Source: Massilia sp. UMI-21
GTDB taxonomy: Bacteria > Pseudomonadota > Gammaproteobacteria > Burkholderiales > Burkholderiaceae_D
Direction of reading: 5' to 3'
DNA: 64,000 nucleotides
Assembly (NCBI GenBank): GCA_015277795.1
Contig: CP063848.1
Coordinates: forward strand, 3,596,001-3,660,000
The translations under genes and the position numbers were made by a program. The notes beneath the pieces are model-generated. The model was not told where the DNA came from. It saw only the letters and a list, made by a program, of their open reading frames with translations, and did no database searches. Positions 45,481-54,904 of this stretch are shown in pieces (positions within the stretch are counted from its first letter, which is position 1; each line of letters opens with the position of its first letter).

Positions 45481-46964
45481 TGACGCGGCTTCACGACGAC
45501 GTACTGGCTCACGTCTTCACGACGCACCAGCAGGGCTACCGGCTTCTTCGGATCCAGCTTGGCGACCAGCGCATTGAACTGGGCCGCATTGCCCACCGGC
45601 GTATTGCCGACCTGCGAGATCAGGTCGCCCGGACGGATGCCGGCCGTGGCCGCGGCGCCCTCGGCATTCTCGACCAGCACGCCGATCTCGACGCCCAGCT
45701 CGGCACGCTCGGGCGGGGTGATATCGGACACCACCAGGCCGAGCGCGTTCGGTGCGACGCCCGGGGCCGGCTTCTTCGGCGTCGTGCGCGCCGTCGGGGA
45801 TTTTTCTTCCTGCAGTTCGACGATGGTCACCGGCACGTCGATCTGGTTGCCGCGGCGCCAGACGGTGACAGTGGCGCGACTGCCCACCTTGGTGGCGCCG
45901 ACCAGGCGCGGCAGGTCGCGGGTGGTCTCGATGGCCTGGCCGTTGAATTTCAGGATGATGTCACCGACCTTGATGCCGCCCTTCTCGGCCGGCCCGCCGG
46001 CTTCGACCATCGAGACTTCGGCGCCGCGCGCCTTGCCCAGGCCAAGCGATTCGGCCACGTCGCGCGTGACTTCGCTGATCTGCACGCCCAGGCGACCGCG
46101 CGTGACCTTGCCGGTGGTCTTGAGCTGGTCGGCCACCCGCATCACTTCGTCGATCGGCACCGCGAAGGAGATGCCGTTGTAGGCGCCGGAGAGCGTGGCG
46201 ATCTGCGAGTTGATGCCGATGACCTCGCCGCGCATATTGATCAAGGGTCCGCCCGAATTACCGGGGTTGACCGCCACGTCGGACTGGATCAGCGGCAGGT
46301 ACTCGCCGGTGTCGCGCGACTTGGCCGAAATGATGCCGGCGGTGACGGTGTTGTCGAGGTTGAAGGGCGAGCCGATCGCCACCACCCATTCGCCGACGCG
46401 GATCTTGCTCGAGTCGCCGGTTCGCAGGTAAGGCAGGTTGGTGGCCGACAGCTTGAGCAGGGCGACGTCGGAGCGGCGGTCGGCGCCCAGCACCTTGGCC
46501 TTGAACTCGCGGCGGTCGGTGAGCGTCACGGTGACTTCGTCGGCGCCCTCGACCACATGCGCATTGGTCAGCACGTAACCGTCGTTCGAAATGATGAAGC
46601 CGGAGCCGACGCCGCGCGTCACCTGCTCTTCCACGCCGCCCTGTCCGCGCGGCGCGCCCGGCCGGCCCTGGCCGCCGCGCGGGATCTGGCCGCCGAAGAA
46701 GCGGCGCAGGAATTCCTGCATCTCGTCTTCGCCCGGCACGCCCTGGCCGCGCATGACGCGCTCGGTGGTGCGGATATTGACCACGGCGGGGCCGACCTTG
46801 TCGATCAGGTCGGAGAAGTCGGGCAGGCCGGTGACCACCGGGGTCTGCACCGGCGCCGCGGCCAGGACGGTGGCGGGGAGGAAGGCGCTGCCGCCGGCGG
46901 CCAGCAGGGCCGACAGGATCAGGCTTGCGCAGCGACGGGGAAACGGGCGAAAGTTGGCTGGCAT
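45477..46964 (-). CDS. mucD: Periplasmic serine protease DegP/MucD family
   Basis: Envelope quality-control protease/chaperone. 495 residues: signal peptide (RCASLILSALLAAGGSAFLPATVLA), trypsin-like domain with catalytic triad His136 (TNAHVV), Asp166 (RRSDVALLK) and Ser237 (NPGNSGGPL), and two PDZ domains (about 285-375 and 400-490). The loop between strands near residue 95-112 is Gly/Arg/Pro-rich. It belongs to the rpoE stress locus: rseA lies upstream, but a terminator and 247 bp separate them, and rseB, normally in between, is missing. Confidence 0.95.
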   Translation of the reverse strand: MPANFRPFPRRCASLILSALLAAGGSAFLPATVLAAAPVQTPVVTGLPDFSDLIDKVGPAVVNIRTTERVMRGQGVPGEDEMQEFLRRFFGGQIPRGGQGRPGAPRGQGGVEEQVTRGVGSGFIISNDGYVLTNAHVVEGADEVTVTLTDRREFKAKVLGADRRSDVALLKLSATNLPYLRTGDSSKIRVGEWVVAIGSPFNLDNTVTAGIISAKSRDTGEYLPLIQSDVAVNPGNSGGPLINMRGEVIGINSQIATLSGAYNGISFAVPIDEVMRVADQLKTTGKVTRGRLGVQISEVTRDVAESLGLGKARGAEVSMVEAGGPAEKGGIKVGDIILKFNGQAIETTRDLPRLVGATKVGSRATVTVWRRGNQIDVPVTIVELQEEKSPTARTTPKKPAPGVAPNALGLVVSDITPPERAELGVEIGVLVENAEGAAATAGIRPGDLISQVGNTPVGNAAQFNALVAKLDPKKPVALLVRREDVSQYVVVKPRQ

Positions 46965-47006
46965 TGGCTTGGCATAGGAAGGCTGAGATTGACTTTATGG
47001 TAAGCC

Positions 47007-47028
47007 AAAAAACGCGCTTTGTCGCGCG
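47007..47028 (-). terminator. Rho-independent terminator between rseA and mucD
   Basis: Stem CGCGC/GCGCG with a 6-nt loop followed by TTTTTT on the minus strand. It suggests that the rpoE-rseA transcript ends here and mucD has its own promoter, within the AT-richer stretch after it. Confidence 0.6.
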
Positions 47029-47211
47029 CCGCTGGGGACGTGCGGCGGCCCGGTACGGCGCGGATGACCCGGTCGGGACCGGGAAGGGCTGCGCGGGCGA
47101 TATGTAGAATGTATCAAAGGCAGGCAATCGATACGCGTGGCGTATCAAGGGATGACCGGAAGGCGATGCTGCCCGCAGGCCGGCGCCCGGGCAGCGCCCG
47201 CGCCGGCCGGT

Positions 47212-47610
47212 TCAGAGGCGCTTGACGGCGGCCGGGGCGGTTTCCGGCGCTGGCCCGTCATGGGGCGCCGCCTGCGCTGTTCGCTTGGCGCCTTTGAGCG
47301 GGTCGGCGCCGGCCACGACGGCCGGCGCGATCGCCGCCAGTGCCTCGCCCGGCGTGGCGGGCGGCGCCGGGCGCCGCTGGGGCACCGGCTCGGCGGCGAG
47401 TTTGGCGGACAGGCGCGCGGCGAAACCGGATGAGAGCACGGGCTCGTCCCGATCGCTGCGCAGCGCGTCGCCGATCCGGTGGTAGAGGTCCCATGCCCGC
47501 CGGCCGTCTTCTTCGCGCAGCGCCGCCAGCGCAAGTTCGAGGTCGGCATCCGGCAATTCGCCGTCCGCAAAGGCCGATATGTATTCGCGTATCTTCTTAT
47601 TCGTGTCCAT
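47212..47610 (-). CDS. rseA: Anti-sigma-E factor RseA, short form without evident membrane helix
   Basis: 132 residues. The N-terminal 60 residues (MDTNKKIREYISAFADGELPDADLELALAAL, WDLYHRIGDALRS) are the RseA sigma-E-binding domain. The remainder (about 75-132) is Pro/Ala-rich, with only a weakly hydrophobic stretch ALAAIAPAVVAGADP, too short and broken for a transmembrane helix. Typical RseA has a membrane anchor and a periplasmic domain cleaved by DegS/RseP and protected by RseB. Translations of the other frames show no displaced helix, so a simple frameshift is not apparent. The gene starts 59 bp after rpoE. Confidence 0.85.
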   Translation of the reverse strand: MDTNKKIREYISAFADGELPDADLELALAALREEDGRRAWDLYHRIGDALRSDRDEPVLSSGFAARLSAKLAAEPVPQRRPAPPATPGEALAAIAPAVVAGADPLKGAKRTAQAAPHDGPAPETAPAAVKRL

Positions 47611-47669
47611 CTGGTAACTCGCCGCCGTCGGTCTGTTCAATTTGTCTCGCCTATGTACGATCCTGCCAC

Positions 47670-48272
47670 CTACCGACGTTTGTCAACCGGGAAATCGAGC
47701 AAAGGGCGCAATTTCTCAGCAATGACTTCGCGTGCGCGGAAAATCCGGCTGCGTACGGTTCCTATCGGACACGCCATCACCTCGGAAATTTCTTCGTAGC
47801 TCAATCCCTCTATTTCTCGCAGGACAATTGCCGTTCGCAATTCCACCGGCAGCGCTTCCATCGCCGCATTGACCGTGTGGGCAATCTGCTTGCTCGCCAG
47901 CACCGATTCCGGTGTGTTTATGTCGCGCAAGCTGTCTGCGTCGTCGAATCCCTCTGCCCGCTCGGCATCGGCCTCGGTCGAGGTCGGCGCGCGGCGGCCC
48001 TGAGTCACCAAAAAATTCTTGGCCGTGTTGATGCCGATGCGATACAGCCAGGTGTAGAAGGCCGAATCGCCGCGGAAGTGACGCAGGGCGCGAAAGGCCT
48101 TGATGAAGGTCTCTTGCACCACGTCTTCGGCTTCCGCCGGATCGTGCACGAGACGCGACACCAGGCGCATCAGGCGGCGCTGGTATTTGGCCACGAGCAG
48201 GTCGAACGCCCCCCGGTCGCCGGCCTGGACGCGCTCCACCAACAGCTGATCTCCCTCGCGTTCTGTCGTCAC
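47670..48272 (-). CDS. rpoE: RNA polymerase sigma factor RpoE (sigma-E, ECF)
   Basis: Envelope-stress sigma factor. 200 residues: region 2 (AFDLLVAKYQRRLMRLVSRL, DVVQETFIKAFRALRHFRGDSAFYTWLYRIGIN) and region 4 (LPVELRTAIVLREIEGLSYEEISEVMACPIGTVRSRIFRARE). The GTG start giving MTTEREGDQLLVERV is preferred to an ATG 12 codons upstream, because that ATG lies inside the -10 element of a sigma-E promoter and the GTG start matches the family's N-terminus. Followed by rseA, its likely inhibitor. Confidence 0.94.
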   Translation of the reverse strand: MTTEREGDQLLVERVQAGDRGAFDLLVAKYQRRLMRLVSRLVHDPAEAEDVVQETFIKAFRALRHFRGDSAFYTWLYRIGINTAKNFLVTQGRRAPTSTEADAERAEGFDDADSLRDINTPESVLASKQIAHTVNAAMEALPVELRTAIVLREIEGLSYEEISEVMACPIGTVRSRIFRAREVIAEKLRPLLDFPVDKRR

Positions 48273-48307
48273 GGACCATGCCCCATCGCTGCAACGGCCC
48301 TCCTGCA

Positions 48308-48334
48308 TAAGAGTTGGCCCGCTGCAATAAGTTC
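48308..48334 (-). promoter_or_regulatory. Sigma-E-type autoregulatory promoter of rpoE
   Basis: GAACTT (48329-48334), exactly 16 bp, then TCTTA (48308-48312), close to the sigma-E consensus GGAACTT-N16-TCTGA. Transcription would start near 48300, about 28 nt before the GTG start of rpoE. Positive autoregulation of rpoE is the rule in this family. Confidence 0.75.
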
Positions 48335-48902
48335 AAAGTATTTTGTGCGTCGTCGACGTCGCGCCGCTTGTTCCGCCTGCTCCGCCGGCCCCGCCGAGCG
48401 CTACCGCCAGGGCGCGCATGGCGGCCGGCGGCACGCTGTCGGGCAGGATGACGACATTGCGGCAGACAAGCTTGCGGCGGGCCGGCATGCACCCGCGAAA
48501 CCAGCCGCAGGGACCGTCCGGCGCCGGGCCGGGCGCCGTCTCCAGGCGCAACAGCATCAGCCACGGCCACAGCGTCGATCCCGGTAAAAGCCGCGCCGGG
48601 AAGGCTTCGCATGCGTCCGTCCGCACCCCCTGTTGTACCGTCAGGCGTAGCCGGCCGACTCCAGAAATATCAATGCGATGCACCATTGCAGGACCCAGCG
48701 CGGCATGCAGCACGCATAGCCCGGCCAACAGCAGCGCGGCCGCCACAAGCGGTGCGGCAGCGAAGCCGCCGTAGCGCGATACGCCGGCGCACGCGGGCAG
48801 GCCTGCGGCACATGCGGCCGCAAGCAGGGACGCGCCGAAGCCGGCGAGCAGACAGCGCAGGCGGCGCGACGGCGCAATGACGACGGTCATCGCGATCGAC
48901 AT
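48333..48902 (-). CDS. YgfX/CptA-like membrane protein
   Basis: 189 residues. Two adjacent N-terminal membrane helices (about 14-40 and 45-70) are followed by a soluble part with LRLTVQQGVRTDACEAFPARLLPGSTLWPWLMLLRL, a helix-poor domain like that of YgfX, and an extended Gly/Thr-rich C-terminus. Betaproteobacterial YgfX-like proteins occupy precisely this site between fabF and rpoE. In E. coli YgfX (CptA) is reported as an inhibitor of cell-division and cytoskeletal proteins, but its partner YgfY/SdhE is not next to this gene. Similarity is weak, so identification rests largely on context and topology. Confidence 0.65.
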   Translation of the reverse strand: MSIAMTVVIAPSRRLRCLLAGFGASLLAAACAAGLPACAGVSRYGGFAAAPLVAAALLLAGLCVLHAALGPAMVHRIDISGVGRLRLTVQQGVRTDACEAFPARLLPGSTLWPWLMLLRLETAPGPAPDGPCGWFRGCMPARRKLVCRNVVILPDSVPPAAMRALAVALGGAGGAGGTSGATSTTHKIL

Positions 48903-49010
48903 CGTGTGGATAGGGAAAGAAGGGGCGCCCGCAGGCGGGAGCCATACGGAAGGAGATACGGGGGTAGAAAACTTGATGTGCAGGACCGAACGACGTCGGC
49001 CTGTCAGGCG

Positions 49011-49035
49011 CCCATTCCGGTTAGACCGGAATGGG
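49011..49035 (-). terminator. Strong hairpin downstream of fabF without U-tract
   Basis: Perfect 11-bp stem CCCATTCCGGT/ACCGGAATGGG with a 3-nt loop, 33 bp after the fabF stop. No T-run follows, so it is either an mRNA-protecting 3' structure or a weak terminator of the fab transcript. Confidence 0.5.
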
Positions 49036-49067
49036 TGTGGTCTGGTTCAGTCCGCGGGTCTGAAAAC

Positions 49068-50315
49068 CTAGACTTTTGCGAACACCAGGGTACCGTTGGT
49101 ACCGCCGAAGCCGAACGAGTTCTTGACCGCGACATCGATCTTCATGTCGCGCGCCGTGTTGGCGCAGAAGTCCAGGTCGCATTCCGGATCCGGATTGAAG
49201 AGATTGATCGTCGGCGGCGACACCTGGTTGTGGATCGCCAGCACGGTGAACACCGACTCCAGGCCGCCCGCGCCACCCAGCAGGTGGCCGGTCATCGACT
49301 TGGTCGAGTTCACGACGATGTTCTTCGCATGGTCGCCGAAGACGCGCTTGATGCCGCGCACTTCCGCCACGTCGCCCAGCGGCGTCGAGGTGCCGTGTGC
49401 GTTGACGTAGTGGACTTCGCCGGGGTTCACGCCGGCGTTGTGCAGGGCCGCGACCATGCAGCGCGCCGCGCCACTGCCATCCTCGACCGGCGAGGTGATG
49501 TGGTTGGCGTCCGCGCTCATGCCGAAACCGATGACCTCGGCGTAGATCCTGGCGCCGCGCTTGACCGCGTGTTCGTACTCTTCGAGCACCATCACGCCGG
49601 CGCCCTCGCCCAGCACGAAGCCGTCGCGGTCCTTGTCCCACGGACGCGAGGCGGTGGCCGGATCGTCGTTGCGGGTCGACAGCGCGCGGGCCGAGGCGAA
49701 GCCGCCCAGGCCCAGCGGCGAGATGGTCGCTTCCGCGCCGCCGGCGATCATCACGTCGGCATCGCCGTACTCGATCAGGCGCGCGGCGGCGCCGATGCAG
49801 TGCAGGCCGGTGGTGCAGGCGGTGACGATCGCCAGGTTCGGGCCGCGCAGGCCGAATTTGATCGAGAGATCGCCCGAGATCATGTTGATGATCGATGCCG
49901 GCACGAAGAAGGGCGAAATGCGGCGCGGGCCGCGATTCATGTACTCTTCCTTGGTGGCTTCGATCATCGGCAGGCCGCCGATGCCCGAACCGATGGTCAC
50001 ACCGATGCGGTCCGCGTTTTCTTCGGTCACGACCAGGCCCGAGTCCTGCAGGGCCTGGATGCCGGCGGCCATGCCGTAATGGATAAAGCTATCCATGTTA
50101 CGGCCTTCCTTGCCCGGCAGGTAGTCTTCCACCTTGAAGTTCTTCACTTCACCGGCGAAATGTGTCGTGAACGGCGTGGCGTCGAACTTGGTAATGTTGG
50201 CAATGCCCGACTTACCGGCCAGCGCCGCGTCCCACGCCTCGGCAATGGTGTTGCCGATTGGTGAAATGCAGCCCAGGCCGGTAACGACGACACGGCGGTT
50301 GCGTGAACGGCTCAA
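49068..50315 (-). CDS. fabF: Beta-ketoacyl-ACP synthase II
   Basis: Elongating condensing enzyme of type II fatty-acid synthesis. 415 residues, thiolase fold, with the catalytic triad Cys167 (VTACTTG), His307 (NAHGTS) and His344 ([11 protein letters not shown]). The start is TTG, supported by GGGAG eight bases upstream and by the family's N-terminus ([16 protein letters not shown]). It lies 39 bp after acpP; next on the strand is the ygfX-like gene. Confidence 0.97.
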   Translation of the reverse strand: MSRSRNRRVVVTGLGCISPIGNTIAEAWDAALAGKSGIANITKFDATPFTTHFAGEVKNFKVEDYLPGKEGRNMDSFIHYGMAAGIQALQDSGLVVTEENADRIGVTIGSGIGGLPMIEATKEEYMNRGPRRISPFFVPASIINMISGDLSIKFGLRGPNLAIVTACTTGLHCIGAAARLIEYGDADVMIAGGAEATISPLGLGGFASARALSTRNDDPATASRPWDKDRDGFVLGEGAGVMVLEEYEHAVKRGARIYAEVIGFGMSADANHITSPVEDGSGAARCMVAALHNAGVNPGEVHYVNAHGTSTPLGDVAEVRGIKRVFGDHAKNIVVNSTKSMTGHLLGGAGGLESVFTVLAIHNQVSPPTINLFNPDPECDLDFCANTARDMKIDVAVKNSFGFGGTNGTLVFAKV

Positions 50316-50354
50316 GCGATTCTCCCAGAAACTTTTTAAAGCGCCAGCTACTAC

Positions 50355-50594
50355 TTAGGCCTTGACGTGCGCGGTGGCGTAGTCAATGGCTTGCTTGACG
50401 GTGGTGATCTTCTCAGCCTGCTCGTCAGGGATTTCCATTTCGAACTCGTCTTCCAGTGCCATCACCAGTTCCACGGTGTCCAGCGAGTCGGCGCCGAGGT
50501 CGTCAACGAACGAGGATTCGATTTTGATGTCTGCTTCTGCAACACCCAGTTGCTCAGCGACGATTTTTTTAACGCGTTGTTCGATATCCGACAT
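50355..50594 (-). CDS. acpP: Acyl carrier protein
   Basis: 79-residue acidic carrier of acyl intermediates. Ser37 in [15 protein letters not shown] is the phosphopantetheine site loaded by AcpS. The final residues [11 protein letters not shown] are typical for betaproteobacteria. A 193-bp gap separates it from fabG; its AT-rich part near the start suggests a separate promoter, as expected for this abundant protein. Confidence 0.98.
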   Translation of the reverse strand: MSDIEQRVKKIVAEQLGVAEADIKIESSFVDDLGADSLDTVELVMALEDEFEMEIPDEQAEKITTVKQAIDYATAHVKA

Positions 50595-50787
50595 GTTATG
50601 GCTCCATTAAGGTATGTGTTGCGGAAAGTGCGCGCATTTTATCAGGTTTGCGCGTTGAAAAACTACTTTCGGCGATTACGGCTATTTCCACCGAAATTAC
50701 TGCTAACAGAGGCGATTGCGCCGGATTTTGTTTCGCGCGGGTGGAAGCCCGCCGCGTTTCGATCTCATCCGGCGCTGTTTTTCGCCA

Positions 50788-51525
50788 TCAATTCATGTAC
50801 ATGCCGCCGTTCACGTGCAGTTCGGTGCCCGTGACGTAGGCGGCGGTCGGGCCGGCCAGGAAGGCCACGGCGTGGGCGATGTCTTCCGGCTGGCCGAGGC
50901 GGCCCAGCGGGATCTGGCCCAGCAGCGCGGCGTGTTGCTCGTCGCCCAGCGCCTTGGTCATGTCGGTGTCGATGAAGCCCGGCGCCACGCAGTTGACGGT
51001 GATGTTGCGGCTGCCGATCTCGCGCGCCAGTGCGCGGGTCATGCCGGCCACGCCGGCCTTGGCGGCGGCGTAGTTCATCTGGCCCGGGTTGCCCGAGGCG
51101 CCCACCACCGAGGTGATGTTGATGATGCGGCCGTGCTTGGCCTTCATCATGCCGCGCAGTACCAGGCGCGACAGGCGGCCGACGGCGCTCAGGTTGGTCG
51201 CGATGACGCTGTCCCACTCCTCGTCCTTCATGCGCATGGCCAGGTTGTCCTGGGTGATGCCGGCATTGTTGACCAGGATCGACAGGCTGCCGAAGCTTTT
51301 CTGCACGTCGTCGACCACGGCGGCGCAGTTGGCCGCATCGGTCACGTTCAGGACGACGCCCTTGCCGCCGAATTCAGCCAGGTAGGCGCCGATCGCCTCC
51401 GCGCCGGCCGCGCTGGTGGCGGTGCCGACCACTTTCGCGCCCTGGCGCGCCAGTTCCAGCGCGATGGCCTTGCCGATACCGCGCGACGCGCCGGTAACGA
51501 GCGCGACTTGGTTCTCCAGATTCAT
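50788..51525 (-). CDS. fabG: 3-oxoacyl-ACP reductase
   Basis: NADPH-dependent reductase of the fatty-acid elongation cycle. 245 residues, Rossmann fold: TGASRGIGKAIA (cofactor loop), NNAG, catalytic Ser139 (NITSV), Tyr152 and Lys156 (MNYAAAKAG), and the C-terminal VTGTELHVNGGMYM. The ATG at 51525 begins exactly at the family's N-terminus; the longer open frame runs into fabD and is not used. 26 bp after fabD. Confidence 0.97.
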   Translation of the reverse strand: MNLENQVALVTGASRGIGKAIALELARQGAKVVGTATSAAGAEAIGAYLAEFGGKGVVLNVTDAANCAAVVDDVQKSFGSLSILVNNAGITQDNLAMRMKDEEWDSVIATNLSAVGRLSRLVLRGMMKAKHGRIINITSVVGASGNPGQMNYAAAKAGVAGMTRALAREIGSRNITVNCVAPGFIDTDMTKALGDEQHAALLGQIPLGRLGQPEDIAHAVAFLAGPTAAYVTGTELHVNGGMYMN

Positions 51526-51551
51526 GCTATTCCTTTTCTTCTCAATGTATT

Positions 51552-52490
51552 TCAGGCCGGCTGGACCGAGGCCAGCACGCGCTCCAGCGCAGCCTGGTCG
51601 ACCAGGGCTTCGCCGGCCAGGACCGGATCGATGCGCTTGGCCATGCCGATCAGGGTCTTGCTCGGCGCGCACTCGATCACCTGGGTGATGCCGCCCGCGG
51701 CCATCTTCTGCATGGTCTCGACCCAGCGCACCGGGCCGGCGGCCTGGCGCACCAGGGCGTCCTTGATGGCAGCCGGATCGTGCAGGATAGCGACGTCCAC
51801 GTTGTTGATCAAGTCGATCCGCGGCGCCGAGAAAGCAATGTTTTCCATGTAGTCGCGCAGGCGGCTCGAGGCGGGCGTGAGCAGCGACGAGTGGAACGGC
51901 GCCGACACCGACAGCTTCATGGCGCGCTTGGCGCCCCTGGCCTTGGCGATCTCGCAGGCGCGGTCGATGGCGGCGGCGTGGCCGGCGATGACGATCTGGG
52001 TCGGCTCGTTGAAGTTGACGGCTTCGACAATGTCACCCTGGGCTGCTTCGGCGCAGACTGCGCGCACCTCGTCGGCCTGCAGGCCCAGCACGACGGCCAT
52101 GCCGCCCTGCCCGACCGGCACCGCTTCCTGCATCGCCTGGGCGCGGAAGCGCACCAGCGGCACCGCGTCCCTGAACTGGATGACGCCCGCGGCGACCAGG
52201 GCCGAGTATTCGCCCAGGCTGTGGCCGGCCACCATGCTCGGCACCGGGCCGCCGGCCGCGATCCAGGCGCGGTACACGGCGACCGCGGCGGTCAGCATGA
52301 CCGGCTGGGTGTTGGTGGTGAGGTCGAGGTCTTCCTTCGGACCTTCGGCGATCAGCTTGCCGATGTCGAAGCCGAGGGCGTCCGACGCTTCAAGCACGGT
52401 CTGTTCGACGACCGGGTTGCCGGCGAAGCCGTTCAGCATGCCGACGGCCTGGGCGCCCTGGCCCGTAAACAGGAATGCGAATTTGCTCAT
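51552..52490 (-). CDS. fabD: Malonyl-CoA:ACP transacylase
   Basis: Loads malonyl groups onto ACP. 312 residues with FTGQGAQAVGM at the N-terminus, nucleophile Ser91 in GHSLGEYSAL and His200 in VSAPFHSSLL. It lies between fabH and fabG; the 146-bp gap to fabH is filled by a palindromic repeat element, unlike the short gaps elsewhere in the cluster. Confidence 0.97.
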   Translation of the reverse strand: MSKFAFLFTGQGAQAVGMLNGFAGNPVVEQTVLEASDALGFDIGKLIAEGPKEDLDLTTNTQPVMLTAAVAVYRAWIAAGGPVPSMVAGHSLGEYSALVAAGVIQFRDAVPLVRFRAQAMQEAVPVGQGGMAVVLGLQADEVRAVCAEAAQGDIVEAVNFNEPTQIVIAGHAAAIDRACEIAKARGAKRAMKLSVSAPFHSSLLTPASSRLRDYMENIAFSAPRIDLINNVDVAILHDPAAIKDALVRQAAGPVRWVETMQKMAAGGITQVIECAPSKTLIGMAKRIDPVLAGEALVDQAALERVLASVQPA

Positions 52491-52532
52491 GTTCTTGTTC
52501 TCTCTGTTCGAATATGTGGTTGAACGCTTTCC

Positions 52533-52633
52533 GTAAGGTGGGCAAGTTTCTTGCCCACGCGTTCAACCGGAATATGCGTTGCGACAGCGCGTCCGGGAGT
52601 TGGACGCGCGGGCGGGAGACCCGCCCACCCTAC
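52533..52633. repeat. GTAGGGTGGGC palindromic element, copy between fabH and fabD
   Basis: A 101-bp element with ends GTAAGGTGGGC and GCCCACCCTAC in inverted orientation. Inside the left end is a perfect hairpin GTGGGCAAG/CTTGCCCAC. It shares GGTGGGC, GCCCACGCG and GGGAGACCCGCCCACCCT features with the copy at 60.2 kb. It contains no gene. Confidence 0.75.
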
Positions 52634-52636
52634 AAA

Positions 52637-53623
52637 TTACATGCGGGCGAGCACCGCGCCCCAGGTAAAGCCGCCGCCGACGCCTTCCATCAGCACGTTG
52701 TGGCCCGGCTTGATGCGGCCGTCACGCACCGCGCAATCGAGGGCCAGCGGGATCGAGGCGGCCGAGGTGTTGCCGTGCTGGTCGACGGTGATGACCATCT
52801 TTTCCAGCGGCAAGTCGAGCTTCTTGGCGGTGCCCTTCATGATGCGCAGGTTGGCCTGGTGCGGAATCAGCCAGTCGATGTCGGACGCCTGCATCTGCGC
52901 GTGCGCGAGCGCTTCCTTGGCGACTTCTTCCAGCACGGTGACGGCCAGCTTGAACACCGCCGGGCCGTCCATGTACAGGAAGCCGCTGCCGGCCACGGCG
53001 CCGCCGGCCAGGTTGCCCGGGATCGACAGGATGTCGGCATGGCTGCCGTCGGCGTGCAGCTTGGTCGCCAGGATGCCGGGCGCGTCCGAGGCTTCCAGCA
53101 CCACCGCGCCGGCGCCGTCGCCGAACAGCACGCAGGTGGTACGGTCGGTGAAATCGAGGATGCGCGAGAACACTTCGGCGCCGATCACCAGCACCCGCTT
53201 GTACACGCCGGCACGAATGAAGGCGTCGGCGGTCGAGACCGCGTACACGAAGCCGCTGCACACGGCTTGCACGTCGAAGGCGGCGCTGTGGTTGCCCATG
53301 CCGAGCTTCTGCTGGACGATGCAGGCGGTGCTCGGGAAGCTGCCGTGGAAGTCCGGCGTGGAGCTGGCGACGATCACCAGTTCAATGTCGGCCGGCTGGC
53401 AGCCGGCCGCTTCCAGGGCCTTGCGCGCCGCGTTGACGGCCAGGTCGGATGCGTTTTCGTCGGCCGCCGCATAGTGGCGGCTCTGGATGCCGCTGCGGCT
53501 CACGATCCATTCGTCGGAAGTCTCGACACCCTGCCCCGCCAGCTGGGCCGCGAGCTCGTCGTTGGTGACACGCTTGGCCGGCAGGTAGCTGCCGGTTCCG
53601 GTGATCTTGCTGTAAACAGTCAT
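52637..53623 (-). CDS. fabH: Beta-ketoacyl-ACP synthase III
   Basis: Initiates fatty-acid synthesis by condensing acetyl-CoA with malonyl-ACP. 328 residues with catalytic Cys122 ([10 protein letters not shown]), His255 (PHQANLRI) and Asn285 ([10 protein letters not shown]). The N-terminus [15 protein letters not shown] is canonical. It starts 25 bp after plsX. Confidence 0.97.
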   Translation of the reverse strand: MTVYSKITGTGSYLPAKRVTNDELAAQLAGQGVETSDEWIVSRSGIQSRHYAAADENASDLAVNAARKALEAAGCQPADIELVIVASSTPDFHGSFPSTACIVQQKLGMGNHSAAFDVQAVCSGFVYAVSTADAFIRAGVYKRVLVIGAEVFSRILDFTDRTTCVLFGDGAGAVVLEASDAPGILATKLHADGSHADILSIPGNLAGGAVAGSGFLYMDGPAVFKLAVTVLEEVAKEALAHAQMQASDIDWLIPHQANLRIMKGTAKKLDLPLEKMVITVDQHGNTSAASIPLALDCAVRDGRIKPGHNVLMEGVGGGFTWGAVLARM

Positions 53624-53648
53624 CTCTCCACCATCCTGCTGGTTCTGG

Positions 53649-54674
53649 TCAAGCCTGGCGCTGGGCGTCGGGCGGGGGCGGCATCAGTTCGGCGATCAGG
53701 GCCGACAGCTGCTCTTGCACATCGTATTTGGCCGCGTCGTAGGCGCGCTTGATGGCCCATTCGAACGCGAAGGCATTGGCGCTGCCGTGGCTCTTGAAGA
53801 CCAGGCCTTTCAGGCCGAGCAGGCTGGCGCCGTTGTAGCGTTCCGGGTTCAGCTTCTTCAGCGATTTACGCGCCAGCAAGGCGCCCGCCATCGAGAAAAT
53901 ATTCTCCGTGAACACCGATTTGACGAAGCGCGACAGGCCTTCGACGGCCTTGAGCGTGACGTTGCCGACGAAGCCGTCGCACACGACCACGTCCACCGTG
54001 CCCTTGAAGATGTCATTGCCTTCGACGTTGCCGTAAAAATTCAGTTTGCCGCGCTCGTGGTCGGCCTTGAGCAGGATGCCGGTGGCCTTGACCACGTCGT
54101 TGCCCTTGATGTCCTCGGTGCCGACATTCAGCAGGCCGATGGTCGGGCGCGGGATGTGCTCCATCGCCGAACACAGCACCGAGCCCATGATGGCGAACTG
54201 GTGCAGGTGATGCGGCTCGCAGTCGACATTCGCGCCCAGGTCGAGCATGTAGGTCGGCCCGCCCTTCTGGTTCGGCATGATCGAGCAGATCGCCGGACGG
54301 TCGACGCCGGCCATGGTCTTGAGCACGTAGCGCGAGATGGCCATCAGGGCGCCGGTATTGCCGGCCGAGACGCTGGCGTTGGCGCTGCCGTCCTTGACCA
54401 GCTCGACCGTGACGCGCATCGACGAATCCTTCTTCTTGCGCAAGGCGATCTCGATCGGGTCGTCCATGGTCACGACCTCGGTGGCGTGCTTGAGCGTGAT
54501 GCGGGGATGCGCCTCGGCGCGCTGCTTTTTCAGCTCGGCGCGCACGACGTCGTCGGGACCCACCAGGACAAGATGGACGTCAGCTTGTTTTTTTAGAAAC
54601 GAAATGGCTGCCGGAATGGTAACTGAGGGGCCGTGGTCGCCGCCCATGCAGTCAATAGAAATTGTGATTGTCAT
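53649..54674 (-). CDS. plsX: Phosphate acyltransferase PlsX
   Basis: Converts acyl-ACP to acyl-phosphate for PlsY-dependent phospholipid synthesis, peripheral to the inner membrane. 341 residues with the N-terminal [18 protein letters not shown] and [25 protein letters not shown] motifs, and [19 protein letters not shown] further on. Gene order rpmF-plsX-fabH is conserved across proteobacteria. The 230-bp gap to rpmF shows no gene. Confidence 0.97.
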   Translation of the reverse strand: MTITISIDCMGGDHGPSVTIPAAISFLKKQADVHLVLVGPDDVVRAELKKQRAEAHPRITLKHATEVVTMDDPIEIALRKKKDSSMRVTVELVKDGSANASVSAGNTGALMAISRYVLKTMAGVDRPAICSIMPNQKGGPTYMLDLGANVDCEPHHLHQFAIMGSVLCSAMEHIPRPTIGLLNVGTEDIKGNDVVKATGILLKADHERGKLNFYGNVEGNDIFKGTVDVVVCDGFVGNVTLKAVEGLSRFVKSVFTENIFSMAGALLARKSLKKLNPERYNGASLLGLKGLVFKSHGSANAFAFEWAIKRAYDAAKYDVQEQLSALIAELMPPPPDAQRQA

Positions 54675-54904
54675 TTGTCGGGGGATGCCGGCTCACGCGG
54701 CGCGGGCGGCAAGATGGGATCGGGTATGGCTCGTGACCAACCTTTGTCCGCGCAATTCAAAATGACGGAGTGCAAGCTTGTTGCAGCCGATGAAAACGGG
54801 AATGCGAACGGATACGCCATGGAAAAAGCGGCGAAAGAAAAAGCGGCGCCACGCAGAAAACATACGTTGCACCGCTTTCATGGTACTAAAGGACAAGACG
54901 TCGA

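Noticed and set aside
46965..47211. Remnant of rseB between rseA and mucD
   Set aside because: Translations in the minus-strand frames show no RseB-like segment; only a terminator and AT-rich leader are visible.
54675..54904. Small plus-strand frames and a possible rpmF terminator
   Set aside because: The frames are short Lys/Ala-rich shadows; the AAAGCGG/CCGCTTT arms enclose a loop of over 25 nt and are not convincing.
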